Assembly (NCBI RefSeq): GCF_001425785.1
Contig: NZ_LMDI01000001.1
Location: forward strand, 439,751 to 503,750
Length of the DNA: 64,000 nt
Source: Rhizobacter sp. Root1221
GTDB lineage: Bacteria > Pseudomonadota > Gammaproteobacteria > Burkholderiales > Burkholderiaceae_C
Direction: 5' to 3'
Within the stretch, counting starts at the first letter, position 1. Each line of letters begins with the position of its first letter. Below, in pieces: positions 34,016 to 42,984 of this stretch. Position numbers and translations under genes: made by a program. Below the pieces are notes generated by a model. It was not told where the DNA came from and searched no databases. It saw nothing but the letters and a program-made list of their open reading frames with translations.

Positions 34016-34845
34016 CATCGCCCGTTCCCTTGATCTGCGCCGTGGCGGCCATCGCCGCCACTATGCCCGCCTCGGCCCAATCGCCGCTGGTGCCCACCCC
34101 GGTCCTCGGAGAAGCGCGCATGGTTACGTTCGACTACGACGACGACCGCATCTACAAGGTACTCGTACGCCCGCGCAACACCACGCAGCTCAAGCTCGGT
34201 GGCGACGAGCGTGTCACCTACGTGTCCGCCGGCGACTCGTCCAACTTCAGCGTCACCGTGCCCTCCAGCAAGGCCTTCGTCGAGGTCAAGCCGAAGTGGG
34301 AGAACGTGTCCACGAACCTGCTCGTGGTCACCAACAAGCGCTCCTACCACCTCGACCTGCAGAGCACCGCCGAAGGCAAGAAGTGGTACACGCGGGTCGC
34401 GTGGGCCTACGCCGATGCCGCGTTGCTCGACCAGACCCGTCCGCCCGCCGACGACCCTGGCGCCTCACCTGCCCGAGGGGGACCGCGGGCGGCGGTGGGG
34501 CGCGAATCAGCTGCGCCCGGCGTGGATGTGGAAAAGCTCTACTTCAAGTACGACATCGAAGGCGACGCCCCGTTTCGCCCCGTCCAGGTGTTCGACGATG
34601 GCTCGCACACCTTCATCCGGCTGCCCGACGACCTGCAGGAGCTGCCCGCGCTGTTCATGCTCACGCCCGACGCCGACGACTCCGCGCTGGTGAACTACAG
34701 CGTGAACGCCCCGTACCTCATCGTGCAGCGCACCATGGCCAAGTTCGTGCTCAAGCTCGGCAAGGCGAAGGTCGAAGTGCTCCGCCAGTCACCGAAACCG
34801 GGGTTCTTCGCACGCCTGGGGTTCGGCGGAAGCGGGGAGCGTTGA
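34012..34845 (+). CDS. virB9: VirB9/TrbG-like outer-membrane core protein
   Basis: 277 residues from ATG 34012. Signal peptide ending near ASAQS. The N-terminal VirB9 domain reads MVTFDYDDDRIYKVLVRPRN and later ENVSTNLLVVTNKRSYHLDL. After a Pro/Ala-rich linker (PADDPGASPARGG) the C-terminal domain reads YFKYDIEGDAPFRPVQVFDD, then THTFIRL-like HTFIRLPDDLQELPALF and LNYSVN-like VNYSVNAPYLIVQ. With VirB10 (and VirB7, not seen here) it forms the T4SS outer-membrane ring. Its stop overlaps the VirB10 start (TGATG). Confidence 0.9.
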   Translation: MTSPVPLICAVAAIAATMPASAQSPLVPTPVLGEARMVTFDYDDDRIYKVLVRPRNTTQLKLGGDERVTYVSAGDSSNFSVTVPSSKAFVEVKPKWENVSTNLLVVTNKRSYHLDLQSTAEGKKWYTRVAWAYADAALLDQTRPPADDPGASPARGGPRAAVGRESAAPGVDVEKLYFKYDIEGDAPFRPVQVFDDGSHTFIRLPDDLQELPALFMLTPDADDSALVNYSVNAPYLIVQRTMAKFVLKLGKAKVEVLRQSPKPGFFARLGFGGSGER

Positions 34846-36152
34846 TGGCCGACTTGCTCATCGCGCCCGAGGGCTACACCACACCTGGCGGCGTGCCGCG
34901 CAAACTGCTCGCGGGCGTTTTCATCGTCGTGTCGGTCACGGCGCTGGCCGTGTTCATGCTCACGTCCCACGACGAACCTCTGATGACCGGCGACCAGAAG
35001 GCCCGCGCCGAACTGAAAAAACCCGAGTCCGTCACCTCGCAGCAGAAGGGCAACGCGCACTGGGTCGACGAAGCCGCCGAACACGCGCAGGCCGGTGGGG
35101 CCGGCCCGCTCAAGGTGGTGGAAGCCCGGGCCACAGGCCTCCCGGCCGAGCCATCGGCCGCACCACCGGTGGATCTTCGGCCGCCCGCCCCGATGCTGCC
35201 CGGATTCGATGCCCAGGGCCGGTCCACGGGTCCGGCGGCCAGGGATGGGCTGCCCCGCGACGTCGACAGCGCCGCCGTCGAACGCGAGCGCGCTTCGCGG
35301 TCGGCGGCCGCCACCGTGTTCGACGACGGTGCACAGCCGCCCGCCAAGGCGGATGGCCGCCTCGAAGGCCTCCCCGGTGAACTTGCCCGTCGCGCAGGCG
35401 CTGGCGGCATGCCCACCGGCCCCGACGCGCTCGCACCGGTCATCGACGCCATCAAGGCCACCCACGGCCAGGCCCCGGTGCTCTCCCGCGCCGACAGCGA
35501 CCGGCAATGGGCCCAGCAGCTGGCCGCGCCCACCCGCGACGACCTGCTGCAGGCCAAGCCGCCCCATGCCGACCTGATGCTGTACCAAGGCACCGTCATC
35601 CCGTGTGTGCTGACCCGCCGCATCAACAGCGACATGCCGGGCGTGGTCACGGCCCGGGTGTCGATGGATGTCTACGACTCCCGCACCAGCCGGCGCCTGC
35701 TGCTGCCCAAAGGGGCGTTGCTGGTCGGCGCCTACAACAGCGATGTCAAGCAGGGGCAGAGCCGGCTCCAGTTCGTCTTCACCAAACTGAAGATGCCCGA
35801 CGGCGCCACGTTCGACCTGCCCGGGGCCACCGGTTCGGATGCGGCAGGGCAGGCGGGTATCACCGGCGACGTCGATCGCCACTTCTTCCGCAGCTTCGGT
35901 GCAGCGCTGCTGCTTGGTGTGCTGGCCGACCGGGTCACCCGCATCACGGCCTTGCCGAACGGCGGCGCGGCCGGGCAGGGCGGCGTGTCGGCCACCGGCC
36001 AGGTGTTCGTGGACACGGCACGCGCCGAACTCGAGCGTCACAAGGCCATTCCGCCCACCGTGACCATCGAAGAAGGGTCACGCATCAACGTCGAGGTGGT
36101 GCGCGACATGGGTTTCCCCTCGGTCTATCCGGAGCAACAAGCATCATGGTGA
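34845..36152 (+). CDS. virB10: VirB10/TrbI-like envelope-spanning T4SS core protein
   Basis: 435 residues. A short cytoplasmic tail, a single membrane helix (LLAGVFIVVSVTALAVFML), a long Pro/Ala-rich periplasmic linker (about 45-225), then the VirB10 beta-barrel domain: MLYQGTVIPCVLTRRINSDM, SRRLLLPKGALLVGAYNSDV, QSRLQFVFTKLKMPDGATFD, then the antenna/outer-membrane region FRSFGAALLLGVLAD and the closing IPPTVTIEEGSRINVEVVRD. VirB10 links inner and outer membranes and gates the channel. The stop overlaps the start of the TcpQ-fusion gene. Confidence 0.92.
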   Translation: MADLLIAPEGYTTPGGVPRKLLAGVFIVVSVTALAVFMLTSHDEPLMTGDQKARAELKKPESVTSQQKGNAHWVDEAAEHAQAGGAGPLKVVEARATGLPAEPSAAPPVDLRPPAPMLPGFDAQGRSTGPAARDGLPRDVDSAAVERERASRSAAATVFDDGAQPPAKADGRLEGLPGELARRAGAGGMPTGPDALAPVIDAIKATHGQAPVLSRADSDRQWAQQLAAPTRDDLLQAKPPHADLMLYQGTVIPCVLTRRINSDMPGVVTARVSMDVYDSRTSRRLLLPKGALLVGAYNSDVKQGQSRLQFVFTKLKMPDGATFDLPGATGSDAAGQAGITGDVDRHFFRSFGAALLLGVLADRVTRITALPNGGAAGQGGVSATGQVFVDTARAELERHKAIPPTVTIEEGSRINVEVVRDMGFPSVYPEQQASW

Positions 36153-37231
36153 GGCACAAGCGGTTGATGGACGTCTGGCGCGCGGGCCTGATCGCCCTGG
36201 GCCTGGCCGGCTTGTCGGGCGGCACCCCGGCGGCATCGGTGCATCCGTACGATTTCGCGTACCGCATCTCCGGCGACCGCGTGGCGCGCCCCGTGCAGGT
36301 GTTCGACGACGGTTCGGCCCGCACGTACTTCCAGTTTCCGGCCGGTGCCACGATCCCGCTGATCCTGGTGGGCCAAGGGCCCGACATGGTTCTCCCGGCG
36401 GCGGAGGGTCCGTACCACGTCGTGGCTGGGCGGGCCCGCTCGTACATGCTTGTCCTGGCAGGGCACACCGCACAGGTCGAACACGCCACCTTGCCTTTGC
36501 AGCGGGACGCCCGTCCCCTCGGCCGTTCCGTGGCGCCTGCCCCGCCCCGGGCTGCCGACCGGACGCTGAGCAGCTACGCATCGCCCATCCGGGGTGACGT
36601 CATCGAGTGGATGGAAGCCGACCAGCAGGTGGAACATGACATCGCGTTCGACGGCCGCGGTGCCCGATTGTCCCCGCAGGGGCGGGCGCTGATCATGGCC
36701 GTGTCGAAGCGCATGGGGGCCGGCACCCGGGTGCGTGTCACCGCGGCGGGAGGGCCGCACCCGCTCCGGCGGGCGGAGCAGGTGCGGCGCGCCTTGGTCC
36801 AGAGCGGTATCGCCGCGAGGCACATCGTGATGGACCATCCCGCTGAGAACCCGGCCTCCCGGTGGTCCGCACCCGACACGGTGGGTGTGCAATGGCGGGG
36901 GCCCGGCATTGCAGTCCCGGCGCCGCAGCCTGCTGCACCGGCTGGTGACATCGCCACGCCCGCATCCGGCAAGCCCTTGCCACACCACTTCGACATCCTC
37001 GCGGCCGACCGAACCGTGGCCGCCACGCTGGGCCGGTGGGCTCGCCAGTCCGGCTACAGCCTGGAATGGGCCGCAGGCATCGATGCACCCATCACCGGCG
37101 AACTCACGCTCGACACACCAGGCTTCCCCGAGGCAGCCGGGCATGTGATCGCCGGACTGCGTGCCTCGGGCTATCCGTTGCAACTGGAGTTGCCATCGGA
37201 CCGCGTTGTCCGTGTCGTCCGGAAGAACTGA
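36146..37231 (+). CDS. Fusion protein: VirB9-like N-terminus, OmpA-like middle, TcpQ/PilL-like C-terminus
   Basis: 361 residues from ATG 36146. After a signal peptide, residues about 35-110 repeat VirB9 C-terminal motifs (YRISGDRVARPVQVFDDGSA, YFQFPAGATIPLILV; compare FRPVQVFDDGSHTFIRLP in the VirB9 gene). Residues about 150-245 look OmpA-like (ARLSPQGRALIMAVSKRM, RRAEQVRRALVQSGIAARHI). The last 90 residues are a TcpQ/PilL-type domain (FDILAADRTVAATLGRWARQ, GYSLEWAAGIDAPITGELTL, YPLQLELPSDRVVRVVR). TcpQ domains help localise type IVb pilus secretins. The protein therefore joins T4SS-core and pilus-secretin features in one chain, which fits a bridging role between the two gene sets. Confidence 0.8.
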   Translation: MVRHKRLMDVWRAGLIALGLAGLSGGTPAASVHPYDFAYRISGDRVARPVQVFDDGSARTYFQFPAGATIPLILVGQGPDMVLPAAEGPYHVVAGRARSYMLVLAGHTAQVEHATLPLQRDARPLGRSVAPAPPRAADRTLSSYASPIRGDVIEWMEADQQVEHDIAFDGRGARLSPQGRALIMAVSKRMGAGTRVRVTAAGGPHPLRRAEQVRRALVQSGIAARHIVMDHPAENPASRWSAPDTVGVQWRGPGIAVPAPQPAAPAGDIATPASGKPLPHHFDILAADRTVAATLGRWARQSGYSLEWAAGIDAPITGELTLDTPGFPEAAGHVIAGLRASGYPLQLELPSDRVVRVVRKN

Positions 37232-37279
37232 GCCGCGCGCCTCGACCCGCGGTCACCCATTCACCAGGGAGGAGAACCC

Positions 37280-37702
37280 ATGATCGCCAGAATCGCCGGC
37301 ACCTTGTGCGTGGCCGTTGCCAGTTGGGCGGCGCACGCCCAGACCGGTCCGGGCGCCGTCAATCCGTTGCCGGTGGCGCCGTTCATGTCGGCCTCAGCGC
37401 CGCAAGACGCGCAACGCTGGGAGGTGAAGGCGTCCGACGTGACACTCGCCCGCACCTTCGAACGCTGGTCAGCCGCAGCGGGCCACAAGCTCAAGTGGGA
37501 TGCCACGCGCAACTTCCTGATCGGCGCGCCCGACGTGTACGTCGGCTCGTTCGAAGGCGCCGTCCAGCACGTGCTCCGGTCACCGGGCATCCGTTTCTCC
37601 GACTACCCGCTCGAGGCCTGTGTCTATGCGAACACACCTCCGCTCATGCGCATCACGCGCCTGGGCGAGCAAGTCCGCGAATGCACGGCCACCACGCCGT
37701 GA
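37280..37702 (+). CDS. TcpQ/PilL C-terminal-like pilus assembly protein
   Basis: 140 residues. Signal peptide ending AHAQ. The mature part is a TcpQ-type domain: WEVKASDVTLARTFERWSAA, AGHKLKWDATRNFLIGAPDV, GSFEGAVQHVLRSPGIRF, and a closing segment with two cysteines (LEACVYAN, VRECTATTP). In R64- and Tcp-type pili such small proteins act with the secretin lipoprotein that follows. GGAGGAG lies a few bases upstream. It is the second TcpQ-like domain in the cluster, after the fusion protein just upstream. Confidence 0.8.
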   Translation: MIARIAGTLCVAVASWAAHAQTGPGAVNPLPVAPFMSASAPQDAQRWEVKASDVTLARTFERWSAAAGHKLKWDATRNFLIGAPDVYVGSFEGAVQHVLRSPGIRFSDYPLEACVYANTPPLMRITRLGEQVRECTATTP

Positions 37703-37712
37703 CCCCACCTTG

Positions 37713-39473
37713 ATGAACCACGCGATGAACCTCTTCCCGACCATCCCCACCCTGGCTGCGGTCCTTCTGGTTGCAGGCTGCGCGGCCCCGAGCGTGGGTG
37801 AACGTGTCGCTACCGACCATGCCGATCGATCTCGCCGCGTCGCCCCGGCCGTGGTGGGTGCGGCCATCTCGTCCGACGCCGCCGCCGATGTGGCCGGAGG
37901 CCTGGCCGATGCCGATCGGCGGGCGGCCGAGCAGTCGGCCCATGTGGTCCTGCGCCGCTCCAGCCGCCCGTGGGTGGCCTCCGTGTCCGTCCCCATGGGT
38001 GCCAACGACAAGCTCCCGTCGGTGTTCCAGGAGCCGGTCAGGCTGAACTTCAACGACGCCGCCACGGGCGGCAAGGTGGGCCTTCGCCTGATGGCCGAAC
38101 GCATCACGTTCGTCACCGGTGTGCCGGTCCGGGTGAAGCCCGATGTCTTCAGCGAGGCCCCCACGGGCCGGGCCGTCACGCCAATCGCCGGGCCCGCAGC
38201 CGCATTGCCGGCGGCACCGGGCCCCGCGCCCTCGGCTGCACGCACGCCGGTGGTCCGCGAGACCGGCTTCAACGCCATCGCGATGCGATGGCATGGGTCG
38301 CTCGAAGGTTTCCTCAACCACGTCACCGACCTCACCAACCTCTCGTGGGAGTACCGCGACGGGGTGGTGGTCATCGAACGCTTCCGCACCGAGTTCTTCG
38401 AACTCGCCACGCTCGAGGGCGAGACCCAGTACGCGATGGGCCTGAATTCCAGCGAGCAGGGAAGCACGGGCACGTCGGGCGGAGCCGGCGCAGGTGGGGG
38501 GCTCAGCACCAACAACGCGAGCGCCGACGTGGCCGAGAAAGGCAAGGCCGCCACGGTGGCCACGCTGATCGCTGCCGTCAACCAGATCATCTCGCCGGTC
38601 CCCGGTTCCGCGGTGATCCGGTCCGACGGCTCCGGGCGCATTGCCGTCACCACGACCAAGGAGGCGATGACCAAGGTACGCGATTTCCTCCGCGCCGAGA
38701 ACGAGTCGATGCTTCGCCAGGCGCAGATCCAGTTCGACATCTATTCGGTCCGGCGCGATGAATCCGACGAACGAGGCATCGACTGGTCCGTTGTCATCAC
38801 ATCGGTGTCGCGCGCGCTGAACATGACGGTGTCGTCGCCAGCCACCCTTGTGAGCAATGCGGCGGGTGCCGTGGGCTTCAGCGTGCTGAGCGGCGATCCG
38901 CCCGTCAACGCCTTGTCTCGCCTGGCCGGCGACAGCCAAGCGTTGCTGACGCTGCTGAACCAATACGGTTCGTCCACACAACACCGGCCCGTGAGCCTGC
39001 TCACCCTGAACCGGCAATGGGCGCGGAAGGCGTCGCTGGGCAGCAAGGCCTACGTCAGCGAAACCGTGCCTGGCGCCGCGTCCACGTTGGGCGCCGGGGC
39101 ACCGGGCCTGAAGACCGCCACGGTGACCACGGGCGACCGCTACCTGGCCCAGCCCTTCATCATGGACAACCACACGGTGGTGCTGAAGTTCGGTATCGGC
39201 CTCTCGTCCCTGGTGCAGCTCGCCAACTTCGACAGCGGGTCAGGGGTCACCGCGCAGCGGGTGCAGACCCCGGAGATCAGCAGCCTCATCGACCAGGCCA
39301 CCGTTGCGCTCAAGGCGGGCCAGTTGCTGGTCATCACCGGCTTGAGCCGCGTGGTGACCAGCGACGACACCCGCAAGCTCGGTGAGGATGCGCCGTGGCT
39401 GGCCGGTGGCAGCCGCAAGATGCTGCGCCAACGCGAGGACTTCGTCATCTTCGTGCGGCCCACCATCCTGTGA
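37713..39473 (+). CDS. pilN: PilN-type secretin lipoprotein of type IVb pilus
   Basis: 586 residues from ATG 37713. Lipobox LLVAGC (Cys23). The N-terminal region includes PVRLNFNDAATGGKVGLRLM and an N0-like part, then a Gly/Ser-rich loop (SEQGSTGTSGGAGAGGG). The C-terminal secretin domain reads FDIYSVRRDESDERGIDWSV, then TVVLKFGIGLSSL, VTAQRVQTPEISSLIDQATV, ALKAGQLLVITGLSR and the ending REDFVIFVRPTIL. It should form the outer-membrane ring through which the pilus exits. PilN is the secretin of the R64/Salmonella type IVb pilus group. Confidence 0.9.
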   Translation: MNHAMNLFPTIPTLAAVLLVAGCAAPSVGERVATDHADRSRRVAPAVVGAAISSDAAADVAGGLADADRRAAEQSAHVVLRRSSRPWVASVSVPMGANDKLPSVFQEPVRLNFNDAATGGKVGLRLMAERITFVTGVPVRVKPDVFSEAPTGRAVTPIAGPAAALPAAPGPAPSAARTPVVRETGFNAIAMRWHGSLEGFLNHVTDLTNLSWEYRDGVVVIERFRTEFFELATLEGETQYAMGLNSSEQGSTGTSGGAGAGGGLSTNNASADVAEKGKAATVATLIAAVNQIISPVPGSAVIRSDGSGRIAVTTTKEAMTKVRDFLRAENESMLRQAQIQFDIYSVRRDESDERGIDWSVVITSVSRALNMTVSSPATLVSNAAGAVGFSVLSGDPPVNALSRLAGDSQALLTLLNQYGSSTQHRPVSLLTLNRQWARKASLGSKAYVSETVPGAASTLGAGAPGLKTATVTTGDRYLAQPFIMDNHTVVLKFGIGLSSLVQLANFDSGSGVTAQRVQTPEISSLIDQATVALKAGQLLVITGLSRVVTSDDTRKLGEDAPWLAGGSRKMLRQREDFVIFVRPTIL

Positions 39474-39484
39474 CTGCGGCTGCC

Positions 39485-40798
39485 ATGCACATCGAACGCA
39501 TCCTGGCATCCACCGCCGCAGGGCCTCTGCTTGGCGGGCTGAGCTGGCGCCCGCCGAGCGGCGGCCAGCATTCCATGCGCAAGCTCCATGAAGCGCGCAA
39601 CCTGGCCGTCGACGCCACGCACTACACGCTGTTCACCGCTGGCCACACGGACGTCTACGGGCTGTTCCAGCCGCGTGCATCGGAGGAGTCCGTCCGGCTG
39701 CCCAAGGGGGTATTGTCGGCCGCGCACTGTTTCGCCGGGCGCGTCGGCAACCAGGCGCCCAATGGGGCGCTGATCCTCAGCGTTTCGTCCGACGGGGCTC
39801 GCCGCGATGGCCAGGTCTACGTCGTGGTCCTCGAGGATGGCATCCCGGCAGTCGACTCGCTCACCACCGAGATGGAAGCCCGCAACGCACTCGGCTCCGA
39901 GGATCGTCCCATCTGGTCCGATGCGCCAGACCTGTACCCGAACTGCGAGGTCGTCGGCTTCGACTGGTTGGCCGACGGGGTGGGCAAGGGCGCTCGCGTG
40001 GCGCCCATTCCGATGAACCCTTGGCCGTTGGTGACCATGGCCCTGCTCGCCGCCATCGGATGCGCCGCGTGGTTCTCGGTGCGCGAGTCACGACGCGCCG
40101 AGGCCTTTCGGGAGCAGGCAAGGGCGGTGGCCGCTGCCGACCCTGTCCCGAAGTACCTCGCGGCGCTGGAGATGCAGTCGGCCACCATGTCCGCAGACCG
40201 CTCCGACCTGCTGGCCATCGTCGAACGCATGTTCGACGATCCGGTCCGTGTCCCTGGCTGGCGCATGAAGTCTCGCGTCTGCAGTGCCGGCGCCAGGCGT
40301 TGCGAATCGGTGTGGCTGCGCCAGGGAGGCACCTACGACGAACTGGTTTCTGCGCGGGGCCAGGAAACGCTGCAGTGGGTCGGCCACGACGGCAATCCCG
40401 TGCCGGCCCTCGATTCGGCGCGCACCGTGTCCGACATTGCCATCAGGCGTTCGCCGCTGCGTGGCGCGACCCACCGCCTGCCCACGTTCAAGCAGGCCAT
40501 CGACGAGGGCGGGTCCCTGTTCCAGGTCTGGAAGACCGCCGACCTGTCCATCGACCTGCAACCGCCGCGCTTGTGGCCGAGGGTCGATGCGGTGCCCGCC
40601 CAGTTCGACCACCCCCGCGCGATCCTGAGCGGCGCCATCACGCTCAGCGACGTCCCGGGTCCCTTCATCCTGGAAGCACTGCGCGCCGCGCCTGAATGGA
40701 TCAGTTGGGAAACCGTCAGTGCGGACATCGGCGATGGCGACGCCGCAGGCCGCCTCAGATTCAAAGCCACGGGGAACTACTATGTCTCGTCACGTTGA
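39485..40798 (+). CDS. PilO2-like type IVb pilus inner-membrane protein
   Basis: 437 residues from ATG 39485. A cytoplasmic N-terminal domain (about 1-175: HYTLFTAGHTDVYGLFQ, GVLSAAHCFAG, VYVVVLEDGIPAVDS), one membrane helix (MNPWPLVTMALLAAIGCAAW, about 178-198), then a periplasmic region of about 240 residues (YLAALEMQSATMSADRSDLL, PGWRMKSRVCSAGARRCESV, FILEALRAAPEWISWETVSA). This arrangement and gene order (after PilN, before PilP) match PilO/PilO2 of type IVb thin-pilus systems, which link the cytoplasmic motor to the envelope parts. Confidence 0.82.
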   Translation: MHIERILASTAAGPLLGGLSWRPPSGGQHSMRKLHEARNLAVDATHYTLFTAGHTDVYGLFQPRASEESVRLPKGVLSAAHCFAGRVGNQAPNGALILSVSSDGARRDGQVYVVVLEDGIPAVDSLTTEMEARNALGSEDRPIWSDAPDLYPNCEVVGFDWLADGVGKGARVAPIPMNPWPLVTMALLAAIGCAAWFSVRESRRAEAFREQARAVAAADPVPKYLAALEMQSATMSADRSDLLAIVERMFDDPVRVPGWRMKSRVCSAGARRCESVWLRQGGTYDELVSARGQETLQWVGHDGNPVPALDSARTVSDIAIRRSPLRGATHRLPTFKQAIDEGGSLFQVWKTADLSIDLQPPRLWPRVDAVPAQFDHPRAILSGAITLSDVPGPFILEALRAAPEWISWETVSADIGDGDAAGRLRFKATGNYYVSSR

Positions 40799-41255
40799 GC
40801 AGTGGGTCATTTCCGCAGTCGTGTCGTGCGCGGCGGCCTCCGCGCATGCGCAGACCATCGGCGACTACAGCCGCGCCCAGCGCGCGGTGATCGAGTCGAC
40901 CATCGCCCGCAGTGCCCTTCGCCCTTCCTCCGGTGGCCCTGTCGGTCTTCCCGCGTTGCCGCAGGCGGCCGCGTCGGCCCCTTTGGTGCCGCTCCCCCAG
41001 GCCGCGCCGCCGCGCCGCGACATGCCCGAGGAATCCAGCGCACCTCAGGTGGCGGTGACCGGTGTGGTCGTGACCCCGAACAAGGCCCTCGCGGAAGTGG
41101 TCGTGGACGGTGTCGCGTACATGCTTTCGGCGGGCCAGTCCGTGCCGGGCACGCCCATGACCGTTGCCACCGTGGCCGCCGACCGCGTGGTGTTGTCGGG
41201 CGCCCGGGGCATGCGCGGTCCGCGCACGTATCCCGTCGCCAACATGGGGCCGTGA
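40782..41255 (+). CDS. pilP: PilP-like type IVb pilus biogenesis protein
   Basis: 157 residues from ATG 40782, overlapping PilO2 by 17 bp. Signal peptide ending SAHAQ. A Pro/Ala-rich linker (LPALPQAAASAPLVPLPQAA) separates the N-terminal helix from a small C-terminal beta-domain (PQVAVTGVVVTPNKALAEVV, DGVAYMLSAGQSVPGTPM), the usual PilP arrangement. It is probably a periplasmic connector between the inner-membrane proteins and the secretin. Its stop is 1 bp before the ATPase gene. Confidence 0.82.
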   Translation: MSRHVEQWVISAVVSCAAASAHAQTIGDYSRAQRAVIESTIARSALRPSSGGPVGLPALPQAAASAPLVPLPQAAPPRRDMPEESSAPQVAVTGVVVTPNKALAEVVVDGVAYMLSAGQSVPGTPMTVATVAADRVVLSGARGMRGPRTYPVANMGP

Positions 41256-41256
41256 C

Positions 41257-42984
41257 ATGAAATGGTTCGACCGCGTCGTCCAATCGCCCGCCACCGGCGG
41301 CGCACAACTCGCCATGGAGCGTGTTCCCCCCACCGACTTTCATCCGACGGAACAGCAGGCCGAGGTGATCGACCGCTATGCCGACGTCCCCGCCTACCAG
41401 CGCCTGCTCACGGGTGGCGACGACCCGATCTACCGGCTGCCACCCGAACAGCAGGACAAGCTCATTGCCACGGACATCGGTGGCAAGCGGGTCAACGTCA
41501 TCTGCGCTGCGATGCCCGAATCGCAGCTGCGCCAGTTCCAGTGGCAGGTGCGCGCCCTCAAGGGCGAGCTCCGGGCGAAGGGGTACCAGATCGCCCAGGA
41601 GCTGGTGGCCACCCCCGACGTGATGCGCACCGTGATGCGCAACGTGGGCCGCAGCACCCAGTCGCGGGGCCGAGGCGAGCCCCTTCGGCTGTTCAACGAG
41701 TGGATCGAGATGGCTGCCCGCGCCGACGCCACCGATCTTCATGTCGACGTGCTCGGCAACGTGGCCCATGTCCGCGTGCGCGTGGACGGGCGGCTCGAAC
41801 CCCTGGCCGATGGCCACGGAGGTGTCTACCCGCGTGGCGAAGCGGTCGATGCGCTGGCCGCGGGCTACAACAACACCCGGCAGGGCAACAACGTCTCCCA
41901 ATACACGGAAGACAAGTTCGTGTCGTGCATGATCGCGTTGAACCTTCCCGGCCTCAGCGGGCAGTTGCGGTACCAGAATTTCAAGGGCAGGGCGGGCCCG
42001 AAAGCGGTCGTGCGCATCCTGCGCTCGGGTGAGGAAAACGCCATCACGTTCGAGAAGGCTGGCTACGCGCGCAGCCAGCTTCGCATGCTGCGCGAGGCAG
42101 GGCGATCGGGCAAGGGCATCGTCTTGATCGCCGGCGTGACCAGCTCCGGCAAGTCCACCAGCCTCAAGTGCCTGATCGAGACATTGCCCGGGCTCGACTC
42201 CAAGTCGATCTACACCGTCGAAGATCCCATCGAATATGAGATCAAGGGCGCTCACCAGATCGAGGTGCTCAGGGACCTGGCCGACGAAGACCTCACCACC
42301 ACGCGCTACGCCGACACGATGCGTGCGCTGATGCGCGGTGACCCGGATGGCGTGATGATGGGCGAGATCCGCGACAAGCTGACCGCGATGTTCGCCCTCC
42401 AGATCGCCGAGACCGGTCACCTGGCCATGGGCACCGTGCACGCGCACCTGATCAGCACCATCGTTCCCCGCCTCACCAATGACCAGATCGGCCTGTCGCG
42501 CCAGGCGCTCACCGGCCCGAACATCCTGAACCTGCTCGTCTATCAGGCGCTGGTGCCGAAGCTGTGTCCGCACTGTGCAGACAACACCGACACCGCTGCG
42601 GCCGGCGATCCCGACATCGCGGAGGTGGTCGAAGTGCGGGAGCGCCGGTACCGCGTGCCGACGCGGCGGCTGCGCTGGGAGCATGTCGGCGGATGTCTCC
42701 AGTGCGAACGCCGGGGTACCCGGGGGAAGACCATCGTGGCCGAGATGCTGCGCCCGGATCGCACCTGGTTGCGACTGGTCCGCAACAACGACGACGATGG
42801 TGCTGTCATGCACTTCCGGTCCACGTCCGACCATGACTTCCTGAGCCCGGACATGACCGGCAAAACCGTCTTCGAGCACACGCTGTGGAAAGCGCTGCAA
42901 GGCGAGATCGACGTGCGCAACTGCGAAGAGTTCGATTCGTTCTCGCGGTTCGAACTGATGCCCCGAACGGGTGACGCACGATGA
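41257..42984 (+). CDS. PilQ-type (GspE/VirB11 superfamily) assembly ATPase of type IVb pilus
   Basis: 575 residues from ATG 41257. The N-terminal domain (1-150) is followed by DATDLHVDVLGNVAHVRVRV, Walker A GVTSSGKST (293-301), an Asp box (YTVEDPIEYE), a Walker B region DPDGVMMGEIRDKL (from 362) and a His box (ETGHLAMGTVHAHLI). Paired cysteines (LCPHC and CLQC) form the zinc element found in secretion ATPases. It powers pilin polymerisation. In this cluster it is also the only visible motor, since no VirB4 or VirB11 accompanies the VirB8-9-10 genes. The start of the next gene overlaps its stop (ATGA). Confidence 0.92.
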   Translation: MKWFDRVVQSPATGGAQLAMERVPPTDFHPTEQQAEVIDRYADVPAYQRLLTGGDDPIYRLPPEQQDKLIATDIGGKRVNVICAAMPESQLRQFQWQVRALKGELRAKGYQIAQELVATPDVMRTVMRNVGRSTQSRGRGEPLRLFNEWIEMAARADATDLHVDVLGNVAHVRVRVDGRLEPLADGHGGVYPRGEAVDALAAGYNNTRQGNNVSQYTEDKFVSCMIALNLPGLSGQLRYQNFKGRAGPKAVVRILRSGEENAITFEKAGYARSQLRMLREAGRSGKGIVLIAGVTSSGKSTSLKCLIETLPGLDSKSIYTVEDPIEYEIKGAHQIEVLRDLADEDLTTTRYADTMRALMRGDPDGVMMGEIRDKLTAMFALQIAETGHLAMGTVHAHLISTIVPRLTNDQIGLSRQALTGPNILNLLVYQALVPKLCPHCADNTDTAAAGDPDIAEVVEVRERRYRVPTRRLRWEHVGGCLQCERRGTRGKTIVAEMLRPDRTWLRLVRNNDDDGAVMHFRSTSDHDFLSPDMTGKTVFEHTLWKALQGEIDVRNCEEFDSFSRFELMPRTGDAR

